A stretch of 64,000 nt of DNA, taken from the NCBI RefSeq assembly GCF_000208745.1, contig NC_030858.1, positions 30,706,225-30,770,224 of the forward strand, read 5' to 3'. The stretch is from Theobroma cacao. Its lineage: Eukaryota > Streptophyta > Magnoliopsida > Malvales > Malvaceae. Positions 1-12,497 of the stretch are shown one piece after another. The notes under the pieces were generated by a model. The model searched no databases. It worked only from the letters and a program-made list of their open reading frames with translations, and was not told the DNA's origin. Both the position numbers and the translations under genes were made by a program. Every line of letters begins with the position of its first letter. The first letter of the stretch is position 1.

Positions 1-346
1 ATCAAATATAAACTTAAAAAAAAATAAGTTTTTTTTCTTGAAAGATCAACTTGTGTACATTCTTTTCAATTCTTTTCAAGCAATAAAAGACTTACAAACT
101 TACTAAGTATATTATTATGTAACGAAGTGCACATTTTGATTGTTAATAGACTTGACATTTTACACTTTATTAATTTATAATTTTATTAATTAATGAGACT
201 TCTAATAAATATAATTTTTTTTTTCAAGAAATAGATATTTTTTGTAATTGAGTAACCGCCAATCTCGAGCCGAGGGTAGAGTTTCCAAGTTCGCAAAGAA
301 GGAACAGAAAGGAGGAGGAGGAAGAAACCAACGTTTTAGTACAACA
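1..346. other. 5' flank and leader of FIS1
   Basis: AT-rich up to about 245, then a purine-rich stretch (about 298-330) just before the FIS1 start codon, which is probably 5' untranslated leader. No clear TATA box could be fixed. Nothing else is recognised here. Confidence 0.4.
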
Positions 347-3300
347 ATGGAAGCAAAGATAGGGAAATTCTTTGAGTCAGTTGCCAACTTCTTCTCCGCC
401 TCAGATCCGCTTCCTTGGTGTGACGCTGACATTGTTGCTGTATGTTCCCTTCTTCCCCTCATATTTTCTTAATTGCAGATTTTCTTATTTGGGTTTCTTT
501 CTTTTTCTATTCTCTTTCTTCAGACCCCACTCTTCCCGCTTTCTGAAATGCAAAAACCAATAAAATCTTTGGAAGAATGAGAAGGAAAGTGCGTAGCCTG
601 GGTTCTTTGGATTGCTTTTCTATTTGGCCTTCTGGGTTTTCTTCTTGGTTTAATCTTCAATGTATTTTGTCTTTCCTTCACAACTAACTTCCTTTTTTTC
701 TTGGGTAAGTTATTGGTTTTTCTGGAATGAAGAACTTTGCAATTGTAGTGTAATTACATACAAAAATGCAACTGTAATGGAATAAACCTGTAGTAATCTT
801 TACTCTTTGATTTTTAGATGATGCTTAATATCCTTTAGTAAGAATCACAATCTTGTGTCAAACTCCTTTTGTTTCGAAGCTTATGCTATTCTGTCTAGCA
901 GTTTACAACATAAAGTTGTGGGCTCCTTGATTCTCTAATTAGTAGTTTAACAGAATCGCTGCTACGTAAGGCAACTCATATACTGATTTCTGTCATGGTT
1001 CCCTGATTGATTATGATATATATGACTACAACAAACACCTCCACTAGCCTTTGTCCTACATTTCACCTTTCTTTCCCCTTTCTGCTTTGCATGGTTAGAA
1101 GCAAGCATCTGGCTATGAAGGGATTCTTGTCATTTATGGAGACAAGTATGTGTTGAAAAAGGGAGCCAGGATCTGAAATACTGGAGGCTTCTTGTAGATG
1201 TGTGTCAGTGTGTGTTTTTCTAGAATATTCCCTTTCATGTTGGTGTGGTAACGTATTCTTCCAGTGTGGTCAAGGTGAGTGCATAGGTGCCAAGGTGAAG
1301 CACTAGATAGTATAAGTGCATTGCCACCTCCACGTGAGGTGGCTTGATTGCAGTTCATGCCTTTGGCCCAAGCCACAACATTTTAAGGGATGGCGTGCCT
1401 AAAAGGACTCCTCATTGACACCTTCCTTTATTTTCTGCAATTGGGGATGGAGTTTCCTCCATGCATTGGGAAAAAAAGGCTGCTCTTTGTATCATAAGCT
1501 TCCTCTATTGAAATGAAGGAGATTTGGAGTTAAGAGTCAAATGTGGACTTCTAATTACTTTAGGATACTCTTGAGCTTTGTATTACATGAGGCAATAGAA
1601 TGGACTTAAGGAGTCAACTTTTGGAAAGCTTATTTGATATTATTTCATTGTAGATACATGTAAACATGCATATAACTATTCTTTTTTAAAAATTAAACTA
1701 ACATTTCTTTAATAGCATGCTGAGAGATGGAGTGAAAGATTAACAAAGACTTTGGTACAGACTATAATCTATAACAAAAGAATCAACTTTTACTGAGCTT
1801 TCTTAGGATTAGTCTTAAGTAGCAACACAGTGGGCCATTTCTTCTTCTAGTTGTCATTAACTAACACTTTGCTTTACTTGGGTGATTGCTTTTTAGTGCC
1901 TTGTGACTTGGGTAATACAAGGGTCCTAGAGCTGTGAGTGCTCCTTTGCCTTTGACTTCTATGGTTCATTTATTAAAGTAGTGTTATCTCTATTGTCCTT
2001 TAACTCGGACACAAGTGTCAGGCATGGATATATGTTCAAATAGGTGTGCTTCACTAGTAAATTTTACTCTTTGCAAGTTTTTCCTTGTATTTGGAGAGTC
2101 ATACCCTCATATCATATTTATTTTAATGTGCTCCATATGTGTCACGGAGAGTTTGATGTAACTTAGGTTTATTGAACCTTGAATGCCTCCTTTATGAAAA
2201 TAACTGATGGATTAGCCTATGATATCAGCTGTGTGATAATTGCTAGTAAACCAGAAAGTACTTTTTCTGTTTTATTTTCAGTTTCAGTTGTATTTAGCAT
2301 CTAAGTGATTTTATTTTGAAACCTTTGAATTATGTAGACTTGGAATGCGGTTTGGATGTACTTCCTGGTTGTTTTTTCTTCTTCTCCTTCAAAATTTTTA
2401 ATATATAACTTAGCAAAAAATTACTGCTAATGGTTGAACCAATAAAAAAGGTTCATCACAATTTGGTTCATGATGCTTGAACTGTGTGATGGTTCGGCAG
2501 TTTCTCATATGCTTCTGGCTTTTTCATCCTAAATATGAGGCACCGTATATTCATATTCACCACATTAAATTGTTTTATATATAGATATATTCTTTTCTTC
2601 TTGCATGGGATGATTAGGTGGTGAATCGAGTCAACTTGAAAATAACACTTAGAACCTTAATTTGTAGTTGGATGAGTTGACATCGAACTATCCTGGCTTT
2701 ATATACTGGTCAAGATTATAGACATTGAATTAATCTATACATTTTTGTCTTTAAAATAATTTGCAGGGCTATGAAAAGGAGGTTGCTGAGGCAGAAAAAG
2801 GTTCTGTTGAGTTGAAAAATGAATATGTTATGTGTTTGTCATGGGCTCTTGTTCACTCAAGACGAGCCGAAGATGTGCAACGTGGGATAGCTATGCTTGA
2901 AGGTGAAATTGAGTTTCTCTCTCCTTGTCACCCCATTTGAGATCTTTTGCTGAATATCATCTACCTGTCTGAATGGGTAAGATTAAGGCATTTACTATTT
3001 GCAGCTTCATCGGACAGCACTACTAGTCCATTGAAAATGAGAGAGAAGCTTTATCTTCTGGCCGTTGGATATTTTCGAAGCAGTGACTATCCAAAGAGCA
3101 GAGAGATTGTGGAGCAATGTTTAAAGGTTGATTTTCATTATTATTCCATACTCCTGCTCCAGATATTATGGCATTTCTTATTGGTGGAATATGCTGCATT
3201 ATTTTGTGTTATAGACCTCTGACCTATTCTCATCATCCCCAGAATAATTGGTTTTGTTGAAAATGTTGTATTCCTAGTAAAAAATAATCTATGTGGAAAC

Positions 3301-3639
3301 TGCATGATCCTTGTCTATTTATTTGTAGAAACACTTTTGATGTGAAGTTTGTTCTCTGTATATCCATATATCAATAGGTTTTGTCATTGAATTTGGCAGA
3401 TGGAACCTGATCGGAGGCAGGCACAATCTCTTAAAAAGGCAATTGAAAACCGGATTACAAAAGGTAGTTTAAGTACCTATGATTTGTGGTTTCTCCCTCG
3501 TCATTGATCTGTACTTAGCTGATGTGACAACTTTCCTTTAAATTTCTGTGCAGATGGTGTCATTGGCATAGGTATTGCTGTTACTGCTGCAGGGCTGATT
3601 GCTGGTGGCATTGCTGCAGCTCTGGCACGGAAGAACTAA
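347..3639 (+). CDS. FIS1: FIS1, mitochondrial/peroxisomal fission 1 protein
   Basis: Tail-anchored adaptor of the outer mitochondrial and peroxisomal membranes that takes part in organelle division. Exons read by eye: 347-439, 2767-2902, 3005-3126, 3400-3463, 3554-3639, all GT-AG, giving 166 residues, the usual length for plant FIS1. Residues 1-31 begin MEAKIGKFFE and contain the conserved PLPWCD. Residues 32-138 form the TPR-like helical bundle, with NEYVMCLSWALVHSR, KLYLLAVGYFR and YPKSREIVEQCL. Residues about 140-162 are one Gly/Ala/Ile-rich membrane segment, and the protein ends in the short basic tail RKN, as expected for a tail-anchored protein. The first intron is long (2,327 bases). 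The gene is intact and is the only plus-strand host gene in the window. Family assignment is firm; the A or B paralogue cannot be decided. Confidence 0.93.
440..2766 (+). other. FIS1 intron 1
   Basis: A 2,327-base intron with donor GTATGT at 440 and acceptor TTGCAG ending at 2766. It is T-rich and has only short spurious reading frames. No transposon ends, RNA gene or tandem repeat were recognised. Confidence 0.75.
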
Positions 3640-4370
3640 CCTATCCATCTGATACGTATGAGAAATCTTTCTGCTTAAGCATTTTCTGTGAAGAAAGGAA
3701 AAGAAATGCTACCCGAATGCATCTTCTCTCTCATGTTTCATATATTGCTGTACAGAAAAGAAAATTGTTAGAAATGCTTCTCTTGAAAACATATTTGTTG
3801 TCTTCTCAAAATGAAATGTTTGAGTGCTTTTCAAAAGTAGTTCAGTGATCTCCTGGTTTTACTCTTGCTCACTGCAATTTTTCAGTGGACATCACATGAC
3901 TGACTGATTGAGGTTATATCAGCCGAGTTGTCATTTCTCTTGGCTGACTCTAATGACTATCTAATTGCTGCATCCTTTGCATCCCATAACTTTATCACTG
4001 CAAATGATTGCTGACTCCTTTGCATCTCATGATTGTTGGCATACATTTTTGGGTTTTATTTTCCTTGGTATGAACAATGAGTGGCTATACTCTATATTCA
4101 AAGTGTTAAGGAAAAAAAAAGTATAATTGCCTTATATGGTTATGGTGTCTTTATGGGGCCATAGCAAAAGCTCAATCCTTGACAACGTCAATATTAGAAG
4201 GCAGAAGATCCTTTTTGTGATGTCAAAGTCCTTGACAACAGCAGTACTTGCTGGGAAATGGTGTTGGCTCATCATTGGTATGCAATAGTTTGACGGCTAT
4301 ATAGATTATACGAGTAGATTGCTGCAAATGTTACCCAATTTTTAGGACGGCATGCGCACCAAGGCAACCA
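3640..4370. other. FIS1 3' flank
   Basis: 3' untranslated region of FIS1 and spacer, AT-rich. A short motif, gactgattgaggttatatc / gactctaatgac, recurs loosely around 3900-4010 with repeated CTGACT and TTTGCATC words. No gene is seen. Confidence 0.4.
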
Positions 4371-4575
4371 TGCTACAAAAAGGAAAACTAAAGGCCTTTC
4401 TCCGATGAAATTTTTCATCGGGAAAAGTCAATATTTCTTTGAAATATTTCATCGAAAATTTCTTAAAATTATTTCACTCACTCATGCTCTCCGTCGAAAA
4501 TGAAAAATTTCATTAGCAATGGTTGAAGCATTTTTGATGAAATATTTTGTCAAAAATGACAAAAAAACTGTAGAA
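4371..4575. repeat. CACTA-like transposon remnant with palindromic motifs
   Basis: Starts at about 4371 with CTACAAAAAGGAAAAC, which resembles the CACTACAAGAAAA-type terminus of plant CACTA elements. A near-perfect palindrome follows at 4402-4421 (CCGATGAAATTTTTCATCGG, 9-base arms). Diverged GATGAAAT or TTTCATCG words recur at about 4445, 4490-4515 and 4537. CACTA elements typically carry such sub-terminal repeats. No second terminus or 3-base target duplication was found, so this is a fragment or a worn miniature element. Confidence 0.45.
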
Positions 4576-4874
4576 ATTTAATTAAATATTTTGGTTATTA
4601 TTAAAATTTAAAGCTAGATATATCTTCATATATTTTGAAAGTATACAATCATTACTTCATATTATAAATATGTCTCGTATCATTGAGAAGAAATTTATAA
4701 AATAAACTTAGTATAAGAATGACTAATTACAAGCTTATATATTATAGATATGTATAAAGAATTAAATTACATTCGAAATACATATGGAAATCATACTTTT
4801 GACATGGGAAATACATATATATAGGTGTAATTTCTACCATGGAAAGCAATCACCTGATTTCTGAATGCCTTGAA

Positions 4875-7800
4875 TTATTCATCTCTGATTGAGTAGGAAG
4901 CTGCTTGCTTTTCCAAATGATCATAGTCTCTTGTACCAGAGATCTGCCAAATATAATGCATAATTATTTTGTGAATGACAATCATTCCACAAATGCATTT
5001 CTCAAATAGTTTAAATGCTATCTACATCTTTAGCTGTGTAATTACTATGTGCTTGTACTATTGAACTAAACTTAAGTTTCTATAATGTTTAATTTGATCT
5101 TTTTTTTCAACGGGTCAGGAGTGTGCTACCCAAAAGAATGATTCAACTCCTTTATTTTTACTTTTCAATATATTATTAATCATATGCGTAAATTTCATGA
5201 TTCATATTTAGATGTAAATATATGAATAATGATTAACTGTGTATCAAAAAGTAATAAATAATAGACGAAATATCCAAATGTCAAAATAAATCGATTTTCA
5301 TTTAAGTTATTTTAAAAATAAAAATATATAAATAGATAAAAATAGATAAATTTTGTCTAAATTTTTAATAATAAAGTTCGAATTCCCTTTCTCTAAATAT
5401 TAAAAAATAATAAATCAATATTTTGAGAACCAATAAATAAAACAATCTATAGATAAGAAAGTTCGGTGAATAAACACATACCATTCTCCCGGATGTATCA
5501 TAGGAAGTGGCAATGGCATTAAGGTCACCTTCCCAGCAACTTCGATCCTTTTCCTCTGTCAACCAAACTTTGTGTAGCTTTGGTGTGCTTAACTCTCCCC
5601 AGTGGAAATATCTCAGGTTTGGGCATTGTTTCACAGTTACATCTTCCAGAGATGGAAACTTCAAGGCAGAACTCCCTGAGCTGAAATATAGGAGGCTAGG
5701 TAACCCATTTAGCTCCAAACATACAAGGTTGCTGAAAATAATTTCCTTTGGTGTTTCTTCTTCTTCGTCATCTACAATAATTTCTGTCACCTTATTGCAT
5801 TCTCTTATACTCATTCTGGTCAGTTGCACTAGACTTTTGGCTGTAGAGGATGCAACTATGTTCTCCGGCCCATGGCAATTCCATACATCTAAAGTTGTGA
5901 GATATGAGAAAGATGAAGCTGATGGTGCCAAATTAACCAAATTGCTACAATGCGAAATGACTAGAGCTTCAAGCAGGGGAAGAACCAGGTCTGCTCTGGA
6001 GCTTAGCTGCCATATATGACTCAGATTAGGGAGAGAAACCAACTTCAAGCTTCGAACTCGGGCAAGGGTCCTGGGATGGTTCTCCTCATCCTCTACTTCT
6101 CCAGATGGAAATAGATCCCGAAATTCACAACAATCAATATCAAGCTTCTCCAAATTGGTGAATTTTTGGATGAAACGAAAGGGAAAAATAGCTGAATCCT
6201 GATGATAGCAGTGCACTTGCAGAACTTTTATCTTGCTAAACAGGTTAGCTGGAAAGACTTCATGACTTAAAATTGAGATGTCATCGCTGTTCAATGAAAG
6301 TTCCTCCAAGTTGGGAACAACCTGAAAGTCGATGAAAAGAAAACGAGTCAATGCTATATGCTAGGCTAGATTAGTCTCAACAATGCGAGGCCTCCATGAG
6401 TTTCTGCACAGATTTTTTTTGTCTAAACATAATAGATATGCTACCTTTTCTACTAAGAAGAGTGGCTGTGAAACCCTCGACGTTTCCTCAATGCTGAGAA
6501 GTTCTGAAGTGAAAGTCTTCAAATCACCACAATGGTAGGACACAAATTTTTTCAACGCCGGCCATTCTACAGAATGCATTCCATGGTAGAAATTTTTCAG
6601 TTTGTATAGGTTCCAAAGTCGAAGGAAGGATAATTCAGTAAACAGAAATCTAGTTTCTGGTTGAGGGGTTTCATCCTTGGCGACGATCTCTTCCACCGCA
6701 CTAGCGTCTATTTCAACCTTTTCAAGTTGCTGAAGCCCTCTTGCAACTGAGGCTGGAAATAGATATTTCAGACTGTGACATCCAAAAGCATATACGAAAT
6801 TCAGATTCTGAAAAGTGGCAGTTCCCTTGGGGTCCTCACTCCACACATGTTTCAACTTTGGTAAATTGTACATGTACAATTTCTTTAATGGAACTGCTGC
6901 CTCAGCCTCGTTTTCTTCAACATAGAGCCCTTGGACCTCAAATACTTCTTCCAATGAACCAGCATCATTTATTACCAGCGTCTCCAACGTTTGAAATCTT
7001 CTGACCATACTGAATGGAAAAATGGTCTGCAGCTTTTCACAGTATGCAACTTCCATTGTCTTTAGTTTGCAAAAGGAATCTTCAGGTAATTGATTATTCC
7101 ACATCATAGTCAAGCTTTTTAGGTGGGAGATCGTCAGCTTCTCCAAGCTAGGAAATGCTACCTGCATAATTAAGAGCATTGAGTAATCAACATACATACA
7201 AGTAAAGGATTATTTTATATACTAAGCAATTCTAGTAAAGACGGTAGAAAATGGAAAACAATAAATGAACCACCTTTTCATTGAAGAGAGGTTGAATGCC
7301 TAAGACCATTTCTTGTCGTCCTTTCATGGCTCTCATTTCTTTTTTCACACATTTGGAGATAAACGTCTCTAGTTTAGGGCAATACTCTATTTGCAATTGT
7401 TTCAAAGATGGGAACTCGACACCCTTTGCTGAGCAAAATCTGGCCAGCTTTGGAAGACCCTTCATCTTTAGGGAGTTGAGTTTGGGGAACGACATTTCCT
7501 CCATCCCTTCCTCCCCTGATATTTCTTCAATGATCTCCTCTATTAGCTTGCATTCACTTATTTCTAGGTGGATCAGCTGCTTTAGATTCTTCACCGTAGA
7601 GGATGATAGAAGAAATTTTAAATTACCACAACCCTCCACTGTCATGGTGGTTAAATTCTGAAAGCAACTAGGCACTGACAAAAGCTGAGCGTGCCATATC
7701 TGTGATGTGCTAATTGAGGACAATTTCAAGTCCTGTAAATTAGGAAATGTGACCTGTAAAAATGTATATGCTTTTTCAATTCAGTGAACCTCGTAATCTT

Positions 7801-10800
7801 GATGAAAAGGCAAAACAAATGCAGCGCTACTTAGATATCTAGGATTTAGCATCCCAATGTGAATGATAAGCACCATAAAGAAGGAAAAGGGATGAAATTT
7901 CCTCAAAACTTTAAGCTTTTAATCTAAGATTGCTATCTCTAAACTGTAGGAAAAGGGCCATGATATGAAAGCATGATACATAACGCATAGCAAGGACCTT
8001 GGATTCTGCTTTTTAACTTTTGTCTAAAATATATAGAAAACAATAGAAGAAAGAAGAGGAGAAGAAGTACCCTCTGGTTGAAGAGTGCCATGGTAGTACC
8101 GCTCGTATTGAAACTGATAAGCTTTGGTACTTGTTTCAGTGTCAACAATTGCAATTGCCTGAACTCAATTTTGGTTGTTGCTCCATTCTCACCAATATCA
8201 CTTTCTCCTCCCTCGGCAATGATCTCCACCATGTCCTTACAATCAACCATTTCAATTTCTTGAAGTTGTAAAAGCCCTCTGGCAACGGAGAACGAAAATA
8301 AATTCTTCAATCTATGGCAACTTCTCACTTTTACCACTCTTAGCTTTTCGAAAGGTTGTTTTTTGAGCGGGCCATTACATATCTTCTCCAAGTTAATCAA
8401 ATTTTGAAGACACAAGGACTCCAAGACGGGAAAGGCTTCAAGAGTAGGTGCCTCAATTGAGTTAATGATGTGCTTCATTTCTGAACCATTTTGGACATGG
8501 AGATGCTTCAGTTGTGGAAAGCCTTTCCCAGTATCATCTAATTCATATAAAACATTCCTAACACGCTTCAATTCATCTAAATACAGATCTTCTGTTTTCT
8601 TAAGCAGCATTTGAACCCCATAATTGATATGAATGCCTTCAGTGAGCTTGAGCTTCAACATTCTTGAGGTTTCATGCTTGTCTGACCAATCCCACGTTTC
8701 TCCTATTAATATCCTGAATCTTTGCAACTTCTCGGAGAACAATTCCTTTGGCATATTACGAGAATCAGGAATCTGCAAGTTTAAACTTGTCAGACAAGGC
8801 AAGTGCTTCAACTCACCAAGACTAGCATGGCCTGCTGCTCTTTGCTCATCATCCCACCGAGCAAAGCTGTTACCTATATACAGTTCTTCTAGTTGGGACA
8901 AGTTTGATATTACATTTGGTGGAATTACTCTAAGTTCGGAGCAACTATCCAAGTTTAACAACCTAAGCTGAGTCAATTGCCCTATTTCTTTAGGCAACTC
9001 TTCTATAATGGAGCTGTACAAGCTAAGGATTCCAAGTTTCTTCAGCTTTCCGGCCATTGATAGGTCTTGCAACAAGCATGACTCCAAGCATAATGTTAGA
9101 ACGTCTTCCAACAAGCCCAGTGATGAAGGCAATGACAAAAGCTGCAAACCTTTCAGATCCAAAACTTCCAATGCTTTTGTCCTCATGAAAAACTGATCAG
9201 GAATTTTCAAAGCAGAATTCTTGTTGTAAAGTTGAAAATATTTAAGTTGTGGACAGTCAAGCTCATCAGGAAGATTGATGAAATCATTGTAAATCAGTGA
9301 GATCGCAGAGCATTTTTTTAGCATACCTGCATCTGGCAACTCTCTTGGTCCTATTTCATTTCTCATAAAAAACATATGCCTGTCCCTAGATGCTATTGAA
9401 GCAGCAATATCGCGAATCACATCATGCATTGTAAATTCCTCAGCCATACGACCATCAAGCAATAAACAGGAGGATTTGAGGTTTTGTACCAGTCTTTGTA
9501 GTCTCTGGCGTGCTTCCTCCATTGTTTTGATTCCTTGAAGCAAACCCAAAGCCATTCCATATTTCAACAAGTCAAAAATGGTAGCATTGTATGGCATAAG
9601 ACTACAAAGCAAGAAAGCAGATTTAAGGTCTTCATTTGCTAAATGATTGAAACTCAACTCAATAGCTGAGCGAGGATCTGCTGGCATTGTTTGCGAAGGA
9701 TTTTTTAGCTGTTTCAAAGCATTTTCCCATTCAGGGGGAGTTCTATATTTCAAGGCTTTTGCAGTTGCTACAATGGCAATTGGCAATCCCGCGCATCTCC
9801 TACATGTATCAGTAGCTTTAGATTGTACATGGGGATCTTCCACAATATCACCAGCCGTTTTCTTGAATAGGTACCAGGCTTCTTCTTCTTTTAAAGCATC
9901 AACTCGAAAGTGTCTGTTAGCATGCATTCCATGTAAGACATAGGGATCTTTGGATGTTATGAGTACCTTGCACCCTCTATGCTCGTGATCTCCAAAGGCA
10001 ATTCCAACTTCATCCAACTTCAAACTCGTCCAAATATCATCTAAAATCACCAGAATTTTGCTCTCTTTCCTCAATCTTATGCTTAGCCTAATGGCTCGCC
10101 CAGCTACTGACTCCTCATCAAATTTGAGACCAAGAAAGTCTGCAATCTCTCCCTGAATTTTCCTAACATCTGGCGTCTTAGTTACAACTGCTAAAGCCAC
10201 CACATCAAACAACTTGTCTGCCTTTGCTTCTGTAGCTACTTGTTTGATAAGTGTGGTCTTGCCAACGCCAGGTTTGCCATACACTCCAATCCTCTCCAAA
10301 TTAGCATCTTTCAAAGCCCCCAAAATCTCATTCAACATAAACTTTCTTGATTCCAAGGCCACGTAACTCTTGGATGATGGAGCCCATATCTCTTGCATAT
10401 CAAAAGGGTGAGAAACTTTGCCATGGATTTTACCTTCTTGCTCAAGGAGTTTAACGATGGCCCCTGCCTGCTCGTCTGCTTTCTTGCTGAGCTCATAACG
10501 GGACTTCAAATTAGGACACAAGCCAAAGAAACACTTGGCCTTGTCTTTATTTGATTCCCCTTCAACTTCCGAGCCGTTCTCTGGCTCCTGAGCGATCATA
10601 CTAGCCCGATCCTGCCAGTTCTTGACATTCTGTAGAATTTCTTCACCCTTTCTTGTGGCAGCATTCACAGAAGACTGCACCCTCTCCCTTGCAGCTATCA
10701 GGTCCTGAACTTTGAGCTCCAGATTCTGAGCCTTGCTCTTATAGCAAAAGATGTAACCAGTTTGACGTATAATGTGATTCATGCTCAAGTCAACAACTTT

Positions 10801-10827
10801 GCCAGCTACGGTAGTAGCCAAATCCAT
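4875..10827 (-). CDS. CC-NBS-LRR disease resistance protein (RPS2/RPS5/At4g27190 type)
   Basis: Intracellular immune receptor of the plant CNL class. Exons: 10827-8071, 7753-7274, 7161-6445, 6321-5482, 4943-4875, about 1,620 residues; all introns are phase 0. The order is a coiled-coil region (about 30-135), the P-loop GKPGVGKTT at 184-192, kinase-2 ILVILDDIW at 258-266, RNBS-B GCKVLITSK at 285-293, GLPL at 347-350 and MHD at 467-469. A short LRR block follows from about 500 and then a long series of irregular 'LxxLxxLxIxxC' repeats with a repeated F-P-x-L-x-x-L start. The start at 10827 (MDLATTVAGKVVDL) is chosen because family members begin there; an in-frame ATG 19 codons upstream at 10884 is possible. 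No stop or frameshift was seen in the exons. The last exon (22 residues, ending AASYSIRDE) is inferred from a good acceptor and is less certain. Confidence 0.9.
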
Positions 10828-10884
10828 TTTTCTTTTCTTGATTTCCTTTTCAATAACCACAAACAATTGATGAGAAGAAACCAA

Positions 10885-12085
10885 GAACAGGACTACAGAA
10901 ACAATGGGAAGAAGAAGAAAGAATTTTTCTTTCCTTTTTTGGCAGAAGTGAAATGATCAATACAATAGAACTTTTTTTTTTTTTTGGAGATAAAGATTAA
11001 AACACAACAGGAGGCTTTGTTTTGTTTTGTTTTGTTTTTAGTGCAATGATCAGACAGCAAAGAAATAGAAACGAAAATGGAGAGGAATGTGAGAAAGCAA
11101 ATGAGGTAGGAAATGGCAGCAGAATGGAAGATGTCAAACCACAGTAATCAGGTTGCATTTGTGGAGCTTTATATGACTGAAAGTTCCAAGGGAAGGATAA
11201 TGGGCAACCATTATTCTTTTCTTTCACTCTGATCAAAGTTAAACTGCCCATTATTCTTTTCTTGCTCTTAATTTGATCTTCGCGAGGGACAGAAGAATTG
11301 ATAAGGTAATCCATTGCTTTTTCATAAAGCATCCCATTTCATTGCTGTCAAATATCTAAGTTTTTTTTTTTTTGTGATCAGCTTTTGCACGTAGCAATGA
11401 GATTCATGTGTGTGCTTTCTTTATTCTTTTCTTCTCAATTCTTTTGATTTGATGCTAATTATTTTGTTTCTTGCTCCTACTTTGATACTTGAGCAGTGCC
11501 CTGCAAGTCCAAGTCCAAATTAAAACAGGTCTTTCCTCTAGGATAATATGTCTTACCCTACTTTGTTGAGACCAATTAGGCAATAGTTTTGCCACTTATA
11601 AGTAAGTAGCCATTTTCCTGTGCTTGCTTGCATGCGAACAATGAATTCAGTATTGTATCAAAGTGGTATCTCTATTCTATTAATATTTTATCATGACAAT
11701 TTCAAATTTCACACTGAAAATTTATGACAATTAATTATTATATGTATATAAAAAGTTGAATTCATATGTAAAAACTTTATTCTTATTTATGATAATTTCT
11801 ATGACCTAAACTATTATAAAATCTATCGAATCAAAATCGGTAATTTCTTGCTCATTGATTGAGGTCACTACACATAAATTGATAAATAGAATAAAAAAAT
11901 GGATGATACAACAATTGCAAATTCTGTCATACACCGTTCATGTAAATTTTGTGTACCTTGATTTTCTTATCATATATATATATATATGTTGAATTTGGTT
12001 GCTGAAGCTGCTTAGATCCATCTGTTGTGCAATCTATAAATGAAATTTGTTTCCTTTCTGTTGTTGTTTGAGCCAATAGCTTATT
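10885..12085. other. Upstream region of the NBS-LRR gene
   Basis: Promoter and leader of the resistance gene, then AT-rich spacer up to the LINE. It contains poly-T runs (about 10971-10984 and 11360-11371), four TTTTG units near 11018-11037, and an AT repeat at about 11971-11986. No gene is recognised. Confidence 0.5.
11167..11173 (-). promoter_or_regulatory. Possible TATA box of the NBS-LRR gene
   Basis: TATAAAG on the minus strand about 340 bases before the chosen start codon. The distance implies a long or spliced leader, so this is only a candidate. Confidence 0.25.
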
Positions 12086-12100
12086 TGTGTGTTTTGACTT
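12086..12100. repeat. LINE target-site duplication, 3' copy
   Basis: TGTGTGTTTTGACTT, identical to 19277-19291 at the other end of the LINE, and immediately next to the T run that is the minus-strand poly(A) tail. Confidence 0.85.
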
Positions 12101-12497
12101 TTTTTTTTTTTGAAATTTCATAATGCATTAATCATAATAGGGAACCATCGTTCACCTTTTTACAAGGATTTCTCAAGGCTATGCCCCTTACAAAAGATAA
12201 TAGGAGTATACCAGTACAAAATCTCCCACAATGCCCTTAGGCCATCTCAGAAGTTCCATAATATACAAATCCTGAACATCCTCAACAAATTCACCTCAAC
12301 CCCTAATTTCAACCATGACATCAAAATAGTAAAAAAATAAAACGTCCCAACAATTGCACTACAGCTATTCACCAACACAACAACACCTTGTATCTCATTT
12401 CCTGTGCACTAAAGACAGAATGATACTGATCTAGACTTCCTAATCCATATGGGAAACAGCTCTGTAGGTTGGGCCTTCTACATTTACAGCTCTAACT

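Noticed and set aside
5507..6019. Plus-strand frame of 170 codons opposite the LRR exons
   Set aside because: Shadow of the resistance gene's coding strand; no family resemblance.
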